A stretch of 34,796 nt of DNA, from positions 1 through 34,796 of the forward strand of contig CALFJC010000088.1 in assembly GCA_937877655.1 (NCBI GenBank), written 5' to 3'. The notes under the pieces were generated by a model. It searched no databases. It worked only from the letters and a program-made list of their open reading frames with translations, and had not been told where the DNA came from. The position numbers and the translations under genes were made by a program. Origin of the DNA: an uncultured Selenomonadales bacterium (GTDB lineage Bacteria > Bacillota > Negativicutes > Selenomonadales > Selenomonadaceae). Each line of letters opens with the position of its first letter. The stretch's first letter is position 1. Of this stretch, positions 17,158 through 24,232 are shown one piece after another.

Positions 17158-18204
17158 ATGTCCGAATTAAAAACGCAACCTTCTCTTTTTAAACGTCGTC
17201 ATAAATTTTCGGGCGAAAAAAAATTTACGTTCATAGATCTTTTTGCGGGAATCGGCGGGATGAGACTTGCCTTTGAAAATTGCGGCGGCGATTGTGTTTT
17301 TTCATGTGAAAAGGATAAAAGTTGCCGAGAAACTTACCGCGACAACTTCGGAGAAATTCCCGCAGGAGATATTCGCGAAATTAAGGCGCAGGAAATTCCG
17401 AATCATGACATATTGCTTGCCGGTTTTCCCTTTCAACCTTTTTCAATCGCCGGCGTTTCCAAGAAAAAAAGTCTCGGCAAGGCAACGGGCTTTCTTGACG
17501 AAACACAAGGAACTTTATTTTTTGATGTCGCTCGAATCATTGAGGCAAAACGCCCCAAAACTTTTTTGCTTGAGAATGTGAAAAATCTCAAAAGTCACGA
17601 CGGCGGACGCACTTGGCAAATCATTACGGCGACTTTAAACGACTTGGGCTATACGATTTTTTCTGCCGTCCTTGACGGGAAAATTTTCGTTCCGCAACAT
17701 CGCGAAAGAATTTTTATCGTCGGCTTCGATACCGCCCGTTACAAAAAATTTATAGACTTCAGCTTTGACTTTGATCCTCCCGAAAAAATCCCCGCCTTGA
17801 AAGATATTTTGGAAAATCATGTTGATGACAAATATACTCTGTCCGATAAGTTTTGGAATTATTTGCAGGCATATGCGGATAAACACAAAGCTAAGGGAAA
17901 CGGTTTCGGATTTGGTTTGCCGGATTTAAACGGCGTCTCTCGAACTTTAAGCGCAAGACATTATAAAGACGGCTCTGAAATTTTGATTCGTCAAAACGAA
18001 AAAAATCCCCGAAGGTTGACGCCCAGAGAATGCGCTCGCCTTCAAGGTTTCCCCGAAAATTATAAAATCGTCGCTTCGGATACAAACGCTTACAAGCAAT
18101 TTGGCAATTCGGTTGTTGTGCCGCTGGTTACGGCTGTTGCAAAAAATATGATTGAAATTTTGCAGGATTTGGAGAATGCCAAGAGCGGCGCGGGAGATTC
18201 ATGA
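17158..18204 (+). CDS. DNA (cytosine-5) methyltransferase lacking the catalytic cysteine
   Basis: The 348 residues contain the m5C methyltransferase motifs in order: motif I FIDLFAGIGGMRLAFE, motif IV, motif VI LLENVKNL, motif VIII QHRERIFIVGF, motif IX RRLTPRECARLQGFP and motif X QFGNSVVVPL. Motif IV, normally PCQPFS with the nucleophilic Cys, reads PFQPFS. Residue 92 is Phe (TTT), one base from TGT. Without that Cys the enzyme should not methylate, though it may still bind DNA. The fragment after it resembles EcoRII-type endonucleases, so CCWGG-like specificity is possible. Start ATG follows GGGAGG. A base-call error at 17432 should be excluded. Confidence 0.9.
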   Translation: MSELKTQPSLFKRRHKFSGEKKFTFIDLFAGIGGMRLAFENCGGDCVFSCEKDKSCRETYRDNFGEIPAGDIREIKAQEIPNHDILLAGFPFQPFSIAGVSKKKSLGKATGFLDETQGTLFFDVARIIEAKRPKTFLLENVKNLKSHDGGRTWQIITATLNDLGYTIFSAVLDGKIFVPQHRERIFIVGFDTARYKKFIDFSFDFDPPEKIPALKDILENHVDDKYTLSDKFWNYLQAYADKHKAKGNGFGFGLPDLNGVSRTLSARHYKDGSEILIRQNEKNPRRLTPRECARLQGFPENYKIVASDTNAYKQFGNSVVVPLVTAVAKNMIEILQDLENAKSGAGDS

Positions 18205-18517
18205 ATTTATTTCCGACCAAGCCCGTCATACCCCGAATTATGACGCCGATAAATTAATTGTTTTGGCGGCTAAGACAACTTGCAAAGATCGTTGGCGACA
18301 AATTATAAACGAGGCTGACAGAGTGAGGAATAAAAATAAGTATTTGTTCACATTGCAACAGGGAATTTCCGCGCAACAGCTGACGGAAATGAAAATTGAA
18401 AAAGTAATTTTGATTGTGCCCGAACCTTACAAAAAAAATTTTCCAAAGGAATTCAGATATGAAATTTTAACTCTCAAGCAATTTATTTCGCTCGTCAGAA
18501 AAATTTTGGCGACATAA
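18176..18517 (+). pseudogene. Truncated EcoRII-type restriction endonuclease (C-terminal fragment)
   Basis: About 113 residues, overlapping the methyltransferase end, contain the conserved C-terminal block of EcoRII-type enzymes: KLIVLAAKTTCKDRWRQI, LQQGISAQQL and VILIVPEPY. Full-length relatives are several hundred residues, so the N-terminal part, including much of the nuclease core, is gone. An ATG at 18176 is in frame but lies inside the methyltransferase gene with poor ribosome-site spacing. It is probably non-functional. With the cysteine-less methyltransferase it forms a decayed R-M system. Loss of the nuclease would have made loss of methylation harmless. Confidence 0.75.
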
Positions 18518-18544
18518 AAAAAGTTTTACGGCAAGGAGAATACA

Positions 18545-19762
18545 ATGCTTTTCACTGAACTTTTAAAAATGGCGGGCTTGAGTCTCGTCGCGAACAAATT
18601 ACGGACGCTTTTAACGATGCTTGGAATAATAATCGGTGTGGCGGCGGTTATCGCAATGGTTAGCGTCGGAATGGGCGTCAAAAAAAATGTTGTCGATTCA
18701 ATTTCGCGGCTCGGATCAAATATGTTAATCGTTATGGCGGGCAGCCCGAATCGCGGCGGACCGAGAGGCGCGGCTGGCTCGAATACCACTTTGACTTATG
18801 CCGACGCCGAAGCGATTAAGGACAAAATAAAAAATGTCGACTATGTTTCGCCGACAGTGCAGAGCAGTTATCAAATTGTTTACGGGCACGAAAATTGGAA
18901 CTCGACTGTTACGGGCGTTATCCCCGAATACGTTGCAATTCAATCATTGGAGCTGAAGAGCGGGCTTTTTTTCAGTCAACATGACGTTGACGTAAGAAAC
19001 AGAGTTGCGGTTATCGGCTCGACCGTTGCGGCAAATCTTTTCGGCGAAGTTAATCCCGTCGGGAAAAAAATTCGCATAGGCAACGCGCCTTATACGATTA
19101 TCGGGGTTTTGGCGAGCAAAGGACAATCCAGCGGCGGACAAGATCAAGATGACGTGGTTTTAATTCCCTTGACGACCGCGCAGGAAAGATTAATCGGGAT
19201 AACTTACGTCCGCAGTATCAACGTGCAAGTTTCCGACGCCGATAAGATGGATGAAGTTCAAAGCAACATTGAAAAACTTTTGCGGCAACGTCACAGAATC
19301 AGAGCGGGCGCGGAAGACGATTTTAACGTTCGCAACTTGACGAGCTTAATGGAAACAATGACTTCGACAACGACAATGATAACTTTGCTACTCGGCTCAA
19401 TCGCAGGCATTTCGTTAATTGTCGGCGGTATCGGCATTATGAATATCATGATGGTTTCCGTCACCGAACGAACACGAGAAATCGGAATAAGAAAAGCTAT
19501 TGGCGCGACTTACAACAGCATTATGTTGCAATTTCTGATTGAATCGACAATGATCAGCATAATCGGCGGGCTTATCGGAATTGTTATCGGTATCGGAGCC
19601 GCGCAGGCAATTTCAAAATTCGGGAACTTCACAACGGTTATCAGTGGGCTGAGTATTGCGGCGAGTTTCGGCTTTTCATTGTTCGTTGGAATATTTTTCG
19701 GCATGTTACCTGCGCGGAAGGCGGCGCGGCTCGATCCGATTGACGCCTTGCGTTATGAATAA
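18545..19762 (+). CDS. MacB-type ABC transporter permease
   Basis: The 405 residues have one N-terminal membrane helix (about 18-45), a periplasmic MacB_PCD domain (about 50-270) and three C-terminal FtsX-type helices, with GGIGIMNIMMVSVTERTREIG before the coupling region and ending LDPIDALRYE. Such permeases export peptides, lipoproteins or small toxic molecules by a mechanotransmission mode. It follows an AAGGAG site. It should pair with the ATPase at 16429, from which it is split by the R-M cassette. It is convergent with the pilin-like genes, only 3 bases apart, and no terminator is visible between them. Confidence 0.92.
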   Translation: MLFTELLKMAGLSLVANKLRTLLTMLGIIIGVAAVIAMVSVGMGVKKNVVDSISRLGSNMLIVMAGSPNRGGPRGAAGSNTTLTYADAEAIKDKIKNVDYVSPTVQSSYQIVYGHENWNSTVTGVIPEYVAIQSLELKSGLFFSQHDVDVRNRVAVIGSTVAANLFGEVNPVGKKIRIGNAPYTIIGVLASKGQSSGGQDQDDVVLIPLTTAQERLIGITYVRSINVQVSDADKMDEVQSNIEKLLRQRHRIRAGAEDDFNVRNLTSLMETMTSTTTMITLLLGSIAGISLIVGGIGIMNIMMVSVTERTREIGIRKAIGATYNSIMLQFLIESTMISIIGGLIGIVIGIGAAQAISKFGNFTTVISGLSIAASFGFSLFVGIFFGMLPARKAARLDPIDALRYE

Positions 19763-19765
19763 AAT

Positions 19766-20305
19766 TTATTTGTAAGTCGGCGAAGTCATAAAATGAATTT
19801 TCCAATCATCATCTTCCGAAAGAACGTAGGCTACGGCACGCCGATAAATTTTTCTGCCGAGACGTTCGCTGTCCATTTCCGCCGTGCTGAAAAAAATATA
19901 TGCCGTCTTGTCTGCGTCGGAAGGATTCAGTGTATTTTTATCTTCGTAATTCACTTCGTAAGATTTTAATACAACGCGCTCGCCCAAAACTTTAATGGCG
20001 ATTGAGTCTTCCGAATAGGATTTTGGCTCGGAAATTATTTCTATCTGCCCTTGTCGCCGACTTCCGTTCAAGTGAGGATTTTTATTCACAGGCAAATAAT
20101 TTTCATCTGTTTGCAATTCACGGCGAACTTTTTCTGCCGCCATGTAAATTCCGCTGTCCGCCGCGTTTTGCAAATCAAATTCGGTTTGAAAATCTTTCGT
20201 CGCGTAAACGTGATTCATTTCGGATTCTTGAATTCCTTTGACGATGAGCGCGATAACCAAAATCAAACACAAGTTTAAGAGCGTCGCAAAACCTTTTTCA
20301 TTCAT
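19766..20305 (-). CDS. PilX/GspK-like minor pilin-type protein
   Basis: This 179-residue protein has a short N-terminus MNEKGFATLLNLCLILVIAL, in which G-F and the following hydrophobic helix look like a type IV prepilin or pseudopilin leader. The position +5 Glu is replaced by Leu, as in PilX/GspK-type minor pilins. The rest is a soluble domain I do not recognise. It starts in ATGA overlap with the gene upstream and is the last of three such genes. The set probably forms the tip of a type IV pilus or competence pseudopilus; no assembly ATPase or secretin is in the window. Confidence 0.6.
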   Translation of the reverse strand: MNEKGFATLLNLCLILVIALIVKGIQESEMNHVYATKDFQTEFDLQNAADSGIYMAAEKVRRELQTDENYLPVNKNPHLNGSRRQGQIEIISEPKSYSEDSIAIKVLGERVVLKSYEVNYEDKNTLNPSDADKTAYIFFSTAEMDSERLGRKIYRRAVAYVLSEDDDWKIHFMTSPTYK

Positions 20306-20895
20306 AAATTATTCTCCAAGCCCGGCACGAAAACTGCCGTGGCGATTTTTATTTTATGTCGAGTTTCCAAACTCTCCATCTCAAGTTCAATGTGTAAAAT
20401 TTTTTTCTCTTCGTCGAGAGCGTAAGTCAGAGAAGTTATTTGAGTTTCGCCGAAAGAATTTTCGCCCGTTGTCGGCGTGTTATAACGCCCGTCGTCATTT
20501 CTTTTCGCATAAAGTTTAACCGCTTCCTTATTTTTGAGATGAAAAAAAAATCGCGTCTCCCAAATATCTTTGTCGGAAAACAAGTAATAAACATCTTCCG
20601 AGCCGCCGTTAAATTCAAGCAATTCATTGTTGTCGTCAACTGCATGATAAATGATTTTGATTTTGTGCAGAGTGTTATCGACTTCGATTATTCGGGCGGC
20701 GCGAGCTTCTTGAGTAATTTTTTCCATGACATATTGCGCTTCCGATTCAAGCACATAATCGGCAAGTTGATCTCTGCCCAATCTAAAAATTTCTATGCTG
20801 ACTTTTCCAAGCCCGCACAAGAGCAAAATTAAAAGCGGCAAGGCTATCGCGAACTCAACGAACACGAAGCCGCCGCTACGAATTTTCTTTTGCAA
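20302..20895 (-). CDS. PilW-like minor prepilin
   Basis: The prepilin site is clear: a short basic leader, then GG/FVFVEFAIALPLLILLL, with Glu at +5 of the mature protein. I choose the TTG at 20895, because AAAGGA lies 9 bases upstream and it gives a typical short leader (MQKKIRSGG). The frame is open to 20940, which would add 15 residues. The remaining residues form a beta-rich soluble domain. It overlaps the end of the gene upstream by 20 bases and the next gene by 4, so the three are one operon. Confidence 0.7.
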   Translation of the reverse strand: MQKKIRSGGFVFVEFAIALPLLILLLCGLGKVSIEIFRLGRDQLADYVLESEAQYVMEKITQEARAARIIEVDNTLHKIKIIYHAVDDNNELLEFNGGSEDVYYLFSDKDIWETRFFFHLKNKEAVKLYAKRNDDGRYNTPTTGENSFGETQITSLTYALDEEKKILHIELEMESLETRHKIKIATAVFVPGLENNL

Positions 20896-21265
20896 CCCAA
20901 ATCGTCCTTTCGGATTCAATTTCAAAATTTTTCCCGTCAACAGTCCAACCGACTTTAACCGTGACTTTGTAGGGATTCGCGCCGTCTACTTCCGTTTTGA
21001 TTTGATAATCTTTGTCGTCGAAATTTTTTGTGCTTGTCGAATTTGTCGGAGCAATGTTGTCGACAGCCGCCGCACTTTCCAGATAAGCAAATTTTTCATT
21101 CGCAAGCCAGAGTGCGGTTGTTCGGATCGTCGATTGAGAATTTTTGACTCGCGGCGCGGCGTTCAACAAAATCATTGCGGCGAAAGAAGTTATCAGCGTC
21201 AAAAAAATTACGTTCAACATGAGAAAACCGCGTTCGTTTTTGAGAAAAAATTTTATCCTTTTCAT
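20876..21265 (-). CDS. PilV-like minor prepilin, probably leaderless
   Basis: The 129 residues start MKRIKFFLKNERGFLMLNVIFLT: a basic leader, G-F cleavage site and a hydrophobic helix. Position +5 is Asn rather than Glu. The first ATG of the frame with a plausible leader is 21265, and no ribosome site precedes it. The -10 element ends only 7 bases before this ATG, so the transcript is predicted to begin at or next to the start codon. It is the first gene of the pilin-like operon. Confidence 0.65.
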   Translation of the reverse strand: MKRIKFFLKNERGFLMLNVIFLTLITSFAAMILLNAAPRVKNSQSTIRTTALWLANEKFAYLESAAAVDNIAPTNSTSTKNFDDKDYQIKTEVDGANPYKVTVKVGWTVDGKNFEIESERTIWVAKENS

Positions 21266-21272
21266 GCCGAAA

Positions 21273-21301
21273 AATATATCAGAAGGTTTTGAAATTGACA
21301 A
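21273..21301 (-). promoter_or_regulatory. Promoter of the pilin-like operon
   Basis: On the minus strand TTGTCA and TATATT are 17 bases apart. The -35 shares five bases with the -35 of the divergent promoter. The -10 ends 8 bases from the ATG. Confidence 0.65.
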
Positions 21302-21323
21302 GCGCGCCGTCAAATGATATAAA
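21295..21323 (+). promoter_or_regulatory. Promoter of the 21396-22631 unit
   Basis: TTGACA (perfect) and TATAAA are 17 bases apart, about 70 bases before the first gene. The -35 overlaps that of the minus-strand promoter, so the two could compete for polymerase. Confidence 0.75.
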
Positions 21324-21395
21324 TAAAAAAATTTTAGCGATGCGCTCCGAGAGACGATAAATTGATTGAGAAAAATTTTTTGGAGCGTGAGGGAA

Positions 21396-21869
21396 ATGGA
21401 GTTATGGGAAGTCACAAAATCTGCGGCGGGAGTCGGAAAAAATTCCGCGCAGTCTTCATACAGATTGAAGGGCGATATTGCTTCGGAGTATTCAAAAATC
21501 CTTGCCGAAAAAATTTCCAACGTCAAGACCGACATCCGGAAGATGGAAGAAGTTCGGGAACAACTGGATGAAATTCGCGATATGCACGAGGAATTGACGG
21601 GCGAAGTAAAAGCCGATGAGGATTCGGGCAATGCCAATCGCGAAGACGGAATTTCAATCGTTTGTGTTGAGAAGGTTAAGCGGTTTATGCCCGACGGCTC
21701 GATACTGATAACGACTTACGAGGACGGAAAAATCAAGGAACAAATTCGCAAAAAGCCGCATATGATTGAAGTGCCGAATTATTTTGCGCCGCCCAAAGAA
21801 GACGGCTCGCCCGAAACAAAATGGGAGCCGCGACAACCTTTTGACTTGACGGATTTTTTGAAGATGTGA
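21396..21869 (+). CDS. Hypothetical protein
   Basis: About 157 residues from the ATG at 21396, after GAGGG and GGAG; the frame is open 10 codons further upstream. The first half is helical and charged with coiled-coil potential (KISNVKTDIRKMEEVREQLDEI, split here only for reading). The second half contains SIVCVEKVKRFMPDGSILI and a proline-rich end, TKWEPRQPFDLTDFLKM. There is no signal peptide or membrane segment. I do not recognise the family. It shares a promoter with the gene at 21912 and is divergent from the pilin-like operon, which may hint at a surface-appendage role. Confidence 0.7.
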   Translation: MELWEVTKSAAGVGKNSAQSSYRLKGDIASEYSKILAEKISNVKTDIRKMEEVREQLDEIRDMHEELTGEVKADEDSGNANREDGISIVCVEKVKRFMPDGSILITTYEDGKIKEQIRKKPHMIEVPNYFAPPKEDGSPETKWEPRQPFDLTDFLKM

Positions 21870-21911
21870 TTCGCCGAGATTTTGTGAATTAAAATTAGGG
21901 AGGTTTTAAAC

Positions 21912-22631
21912 ATGGATGTAAACAACATTTCGAGAGTGTCACGCGGCTTCGCGCAATACGCGGCGCAAGCTTCGAACACGAAAAATGCAACAGCGACCGC
22001 GCAGAATTCGGCGTCGCAAAAACAAGACGAGTCGGCAAAAGTCGGAGATGCATTCGAGTTGGACATTTCCGACGCGGCTAAAAAAGCTCAGCAGGCAAAG
22101 CAGGAAGAAGTTTCCGTAGAAGAAGCGGACACCAAAGCAACCAAAGGACTTACGGCGGAGCAAGTTCAAGCACTCAAAGACGATATGGCATCGCAAGAGC
22201 AAACAATGCTTAACATAATGATTCAAGCGATGACAGAATCGAACGACAAACTTCAAAGTTGGCTTGATGAAGGAATCGGCATTTTGAATTTCGGCGGCGT
22301 GCAAATTGATGCGGCGCGTTTTGCCCTGCCGGAAGTTGCAACCAATCCCGAAGATGCGGCAAAAGCCATTGCGCCGGGCGGCGAGTGGTCTGTTGACGCA
22401 GTTTCTACGCGTATTTTCGATTTGGCGTCGGCGATAGCGGGCAACGATCCCGAAAAACTTTCGCAGATGAGAGCGGCAGTTGAGGAAGGTTTCAAACAGG
22501 CGGGCATGACTTGGAATAAAGTAACGGGACAAGACAGCATGCCCGAAATTTCCAAACAAACTTACAACGAGATCATGAGCCGTTTCGACAAACGCGCCGA
22601 AGAACTTAACGGAACTTCAGCAGTTGAATGA
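21912..22631 (+). CDS. Hypothetical protein with DUF5610-like C-terminus
   Basis: The 239-residue soluble protein has a low-complexity Ala/Gln/Lys-rich N-terminus (about 1-75) and a helical C-terminus. The stretch AVEEGFKQAGMTW ... ISKQTYNEIMSRFDK resembles the DUF5610 family by eye, whose role is unknown. The ATG is preceded by GGGAGG. It lies 42 bases after the gene at 21396 and ends at a double hairpin. Family assignment is tentative and the reading frame is secure. Confidence 0.7.
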   Translation: MDVNNISRVSRGFAQYAAQASNTKNATATAQNSASQKQDESAKVGDAFELDISDAAKKAQQAKQEEVSVEEADTKATKGLTAEQVQALKDDMASQEQTMLNIMIQAMTESNDKLQSWLDEGIGILNFGGVQIDAARFALPEVATNPEDAAKAIAPGGEWSVDAVSTRIFDLASAIAGNDPEKLSQMRAAVEEGFKQAGMTWNKVTGQDSMPEISKQTYNEIMSRFDKRAEELNGTSAVE

Positions 22632-22637
22632 ATTTAA

Positions 22638-22697
22638 GCGGCAGGAAAAATGCCGCATGAATTAAAAAAAATCCCTCCGACAGCAGAGGGATTTTTT
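22638..22697 (+). terminator. Double-hairpin terminator
   Basis: A GCGGCA/TGCCGC hairpin (22638-22656) is followed by ATCCCTC/GAGGGAT with an 8-base loop, extended by A/T pairing and a T-run (22665-22697). Confidence 0.85.
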
Positions 22698-22726
22698 AAT
22701 TAGGAATTAGGAACTAGGAATGAAAA
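22698..22726 (+). repeat. Short heptanucleotide array
   Basis: Four units of the ATTAGGA type directly follow the terminator T-run. They have the same period and near-identical unit as the array at 33621. Confidence 0.75.
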
Positions 22727-22738
22727 GATTTACAGCGG

Positions 22739-22863
22739 TTGGTGAAGACCCGGGCGCACAGGACGTGCGCCCGCCCGCAACAGAAACAGGATGTTTCTAT
22801 TGCGGGGCAAACGCCCTTTCTTTTTGCAACTTTTTCTTTGGGCGCAGCAAAGAAAAAGTTGAT
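22739..22863 (+). repeat. Dispersed palindromic element, copy 2, with second inverted repeat
   Basis: 22739-22798 is the inverted copy of the element at 1-60. It is followed by a GGGC/GCCC hairpin (22805-22816) and a perfect 14-base inverted repeat, CAACTTTTTCTTTG/CAAAGAAAAAGTTG (22827-22861, 7-base loop). A near copy of the last lies at 24834-24867. No credible gene is seen between 22632 and 22930. Confidence 0.8.
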
Positions 22864-22930
22864 CAAACCTCCACTTTAGGAAAAAGGGGACGAAAAAACG
22901 CCGCCTTTCGACGACGTTTAAAAATTTGAT

Positions 22931-23012
22931 GGGCAGGGATGGATTCGAACCATCGTACCCAAGGGGAGCGGATTTACAGTCCGCCGCGTTTAGCCACTTC
23001 GCTACCTACCCG
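22931..23012 (-). tRNA. tRNA-Tyr (GTA)
   Basis: Class II tRNA with a long variable arm. The acceptor GGGTAGG pairs with CCTGCCC, the anticodon loop is CTGTAAA, and the T arm carries GGTTCGAATCC. CCA is not encoded after discriminator A. Last of five tRNA genes read from the promoter at 23386-23414. Confidence 0.95.
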
Positions 23013-23019
23013 TATTAAT

Positions 23020-23093
23020 GACCTTGGAGGGACTCGAACCCCCGACCCTTTGATTCGTAGTCAAATACTCTAATCCAGCTGAGCTACAAGGCC
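23020..23093 (-). tRNA. tRNA-Arg (ACG)
   Basis: The acceptor GGCCTTG pairs with CAAGGTC (one G-U). The anticodon loop CTACGAA lies between TTTGA and TCAAA, and the T arm contains GGTTCGAGTCC. CCA not encoded. Confidence 0.95.
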
Positions 23094-23096
23094 ATT

Positions 23097-23173
23097 TGGT
23101 GGATCCATTAGGACTTGAACCTAAGACCGGACGGTTATGAGCCGTCTGCTCTAACCAACTGAGCTACGGATCC
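23097..23173 (-). tRNA. tRNA-Met (CAT), probably elongator
   Basis: The acceptor GGATCCG pairs with TGGATCC, the anticodon loop is CTCATAA and CCA is encoded. The G1-C72 pair and the absence of a GGG/CCC anticodon stem argue against an initiator. A lysidine-modified tRNA-Ile cannot be excluded from sequence alone. Confidence 0.9.
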
Positions 23174-23198
23174 AACCGCTTTCCAATTTTAAAAAAAA

Positions 23199-23273
23199 TG
23201 GAGCGGAAAACGAGGCTCGAACTCGCGACCCCCACCTTGGCAAGGTGATGCTCTACCACTGAGCTACTTCCGC
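23199..23273 (-). tRNA. tRNA-Gly (GCC), copy 2 in transcription order
   Basis: Acceptor GCGGAAG, anticodon loop TTGCCAA between TCACC and GGTGG, CCA encoded. Nearly identical to the copy just upstream in the transcript. Confidence 0.95.
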
Positions 23274-23279
23274 AAATTC

Positions 23280-23354
23280 TGGAGCGGAAAACGAGGCTCG
23301 AACTCGCGACCCCAACCTTGGCAAGGTTGTGCTCTACCACTGAGCTACTTCCGC
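23280..23354 (-). tRNA. tRNA-Gly (GCC), copy 1 in transcription order
   Basis: Differs from the neighbouring tRNA-Gly only around the anticodon stem, where a paired change (CAACC/GGTTG) keeps base pairing. CCA encoded. First gene after the tRNA promoter. Confidence 0.95.
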
Positions 23355-23359
23355 TCGTC

Positions 23360-23375
23360 TTAGTCACTTGACTAA
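23360..23375. promoter_or_regulatory. Perfect inverted repeat in the tRNA leader
   Basis: TTAGTCA and TGACTAA are separated by two bases, between the tRNA promoter -10 and the first tRNA. It could be an operator or a 5' leader hairpin removed during processing. Confidence 0.5.
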
Positions 23376-23385
23376 CACAAGGCGC

Positions 23386-23414
23386 ATTATACGCACTTTG
23401 TTATTTTTTGTCAA
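23386..23414 (-). promoter_or_regulatory. Consensus promoter of the tRNA operon
   Basis: On the minus strand TTGACA and TATAAT, both perfect, are exactly 17 bases apart. This is the strongest promoter in the window, as expected for stable RNA. A GC-rich stretch follows the -10. Confidence 0.9.
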
Positions 23415-23456
23415 GAAAAAAATTTCGGGCGCGAAAAATTATTCAAGCTGTTTTCA

Positions 23457-23485
23457 TTGACGCGAAAAGCTAACTGGTTTAATAT
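23457..23485 (+). promoter_or_regulatory. Promoter of the yggS-sepF unit
   Basis: TTGACG and TAATAT are 17 bases apart, about 40 bases upstream of the yggS start. Confidence 0.7.
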
Positions 23486-23524
23486 AGGCGCGTGAAAAAT
23501 TTTCAATGTGGAGGTGGATAACGT

Positions 23525-24232
23525 TTGAGCGCAGCAGAAAATTTTCGGGCAGTGCTGACGGAAATTGAAAACGCCCGCAAAAATCGCGCCGTCGCCAAAG
23601 ACGAAGAAATAATTTTGGTTGCCGTAACAAAAAATCACGGCGTCGAAGTTATGCGCGAGGCAATAGACGCGGGCGCAAAAAATATCGGAGAAAATCGCGT
23701 GCAGGAGGCGGCTGAAAAATTTCAAACACTCAATCGCGAAGTCACTCGTCACCTAATCGGACATTTGCAGACAAATAAAGTCCGGCAGGCAGTCAAACTC
23801 TTTGATTTGATTCAATCGGTTGACAGTTTGCATCTTGCGGAAGCTCTCGATAAGGCGGCGGCACAAATCGGAAAAATTCAGGACGTGTTGATTCAAATCA
23901 ATCTTGCGCGGGAAACTCAAAAATCGGGCGTCGCCCCGGAAGATTTAAATTCGCTGATAAGTTTTGTCGACAGCGCAAAAAATCTTCGCCTGCGCGGGCT
24001 GATGATGATCGCGCCGAATTTCTCCGACGTTGAAGAATGTCGTCCGCTCTTCGCGCAGATGAGGAAACTTTTCGACGAGCTGAAAACTTCGCGGAAGGCT
24101 TTTGATTTTTTGTCGATGGGCATGACGCACGATTATAAAATTGCGGTCGAGGAAGGCGCAAATGTTGTGAGACTCGGCACGGCGATTTTCGGCGAGAGGA
24201 GTTTAATGAATGGAAATCATAGACAAGTTTAG
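23525..24232 (+). CDS. yggS: YggS family PLP homeostasis protein
   Basis: The 235-residue single-domain TIM-barrel protein binds pyridoxal phosphate and keeps PLP and amino-acid pools balanced without a known catalytic reaction. The PLP lysine is K36 in VAVTKNHG, followed by GENRVQEAAEKF, HLIGHLQTNK and a C-terminal LSMGMTHDYKIAVEEGANVVRLG. The TTG start lies 8 bases after GGAGGTGG. It overlaps sepF by 23 bases. Its place before sepF and ylmH is the conserved Firmicute arrangement. Confidence 0.95.
   Translation: MSAAENFRAVLTEIENARKNRAVAKDEEIILVAVTKNHGVEVMREAIDAGAKNIGENRVQEAAEKFQTLNREVTRHLIGHLQTNKVRQAVKLFDLIQSVDSLHLAEALDKAAAQIGKIQDVLIQINLARETQKSGVAPEDLNSLISFVDSAKNLRLRGLMMIAPNFSDVEECRPLFAQMRKLFDELKTSRKAFDFLSMGMTHDYKIAVEEGANVVRLGTAIFGERSLMNGNHRQV

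Noticed and set aside
22720..22929. 69-residue open frame after the 21912 gene
   Set aside because: It is a translation of the dispersed palindromic repeats and lacks a ribosome site.
23199..23354. Tandem tRNA-Gly copies as an assembly duplication
   Set aside because: The anticodon stems carry compensated differences, so they are two real genes.
23164..23367. 67-residue open frame on the minus strand with internal repeat
   Set aside because: It is the two tandem tRNA-Gly genes read as protein.
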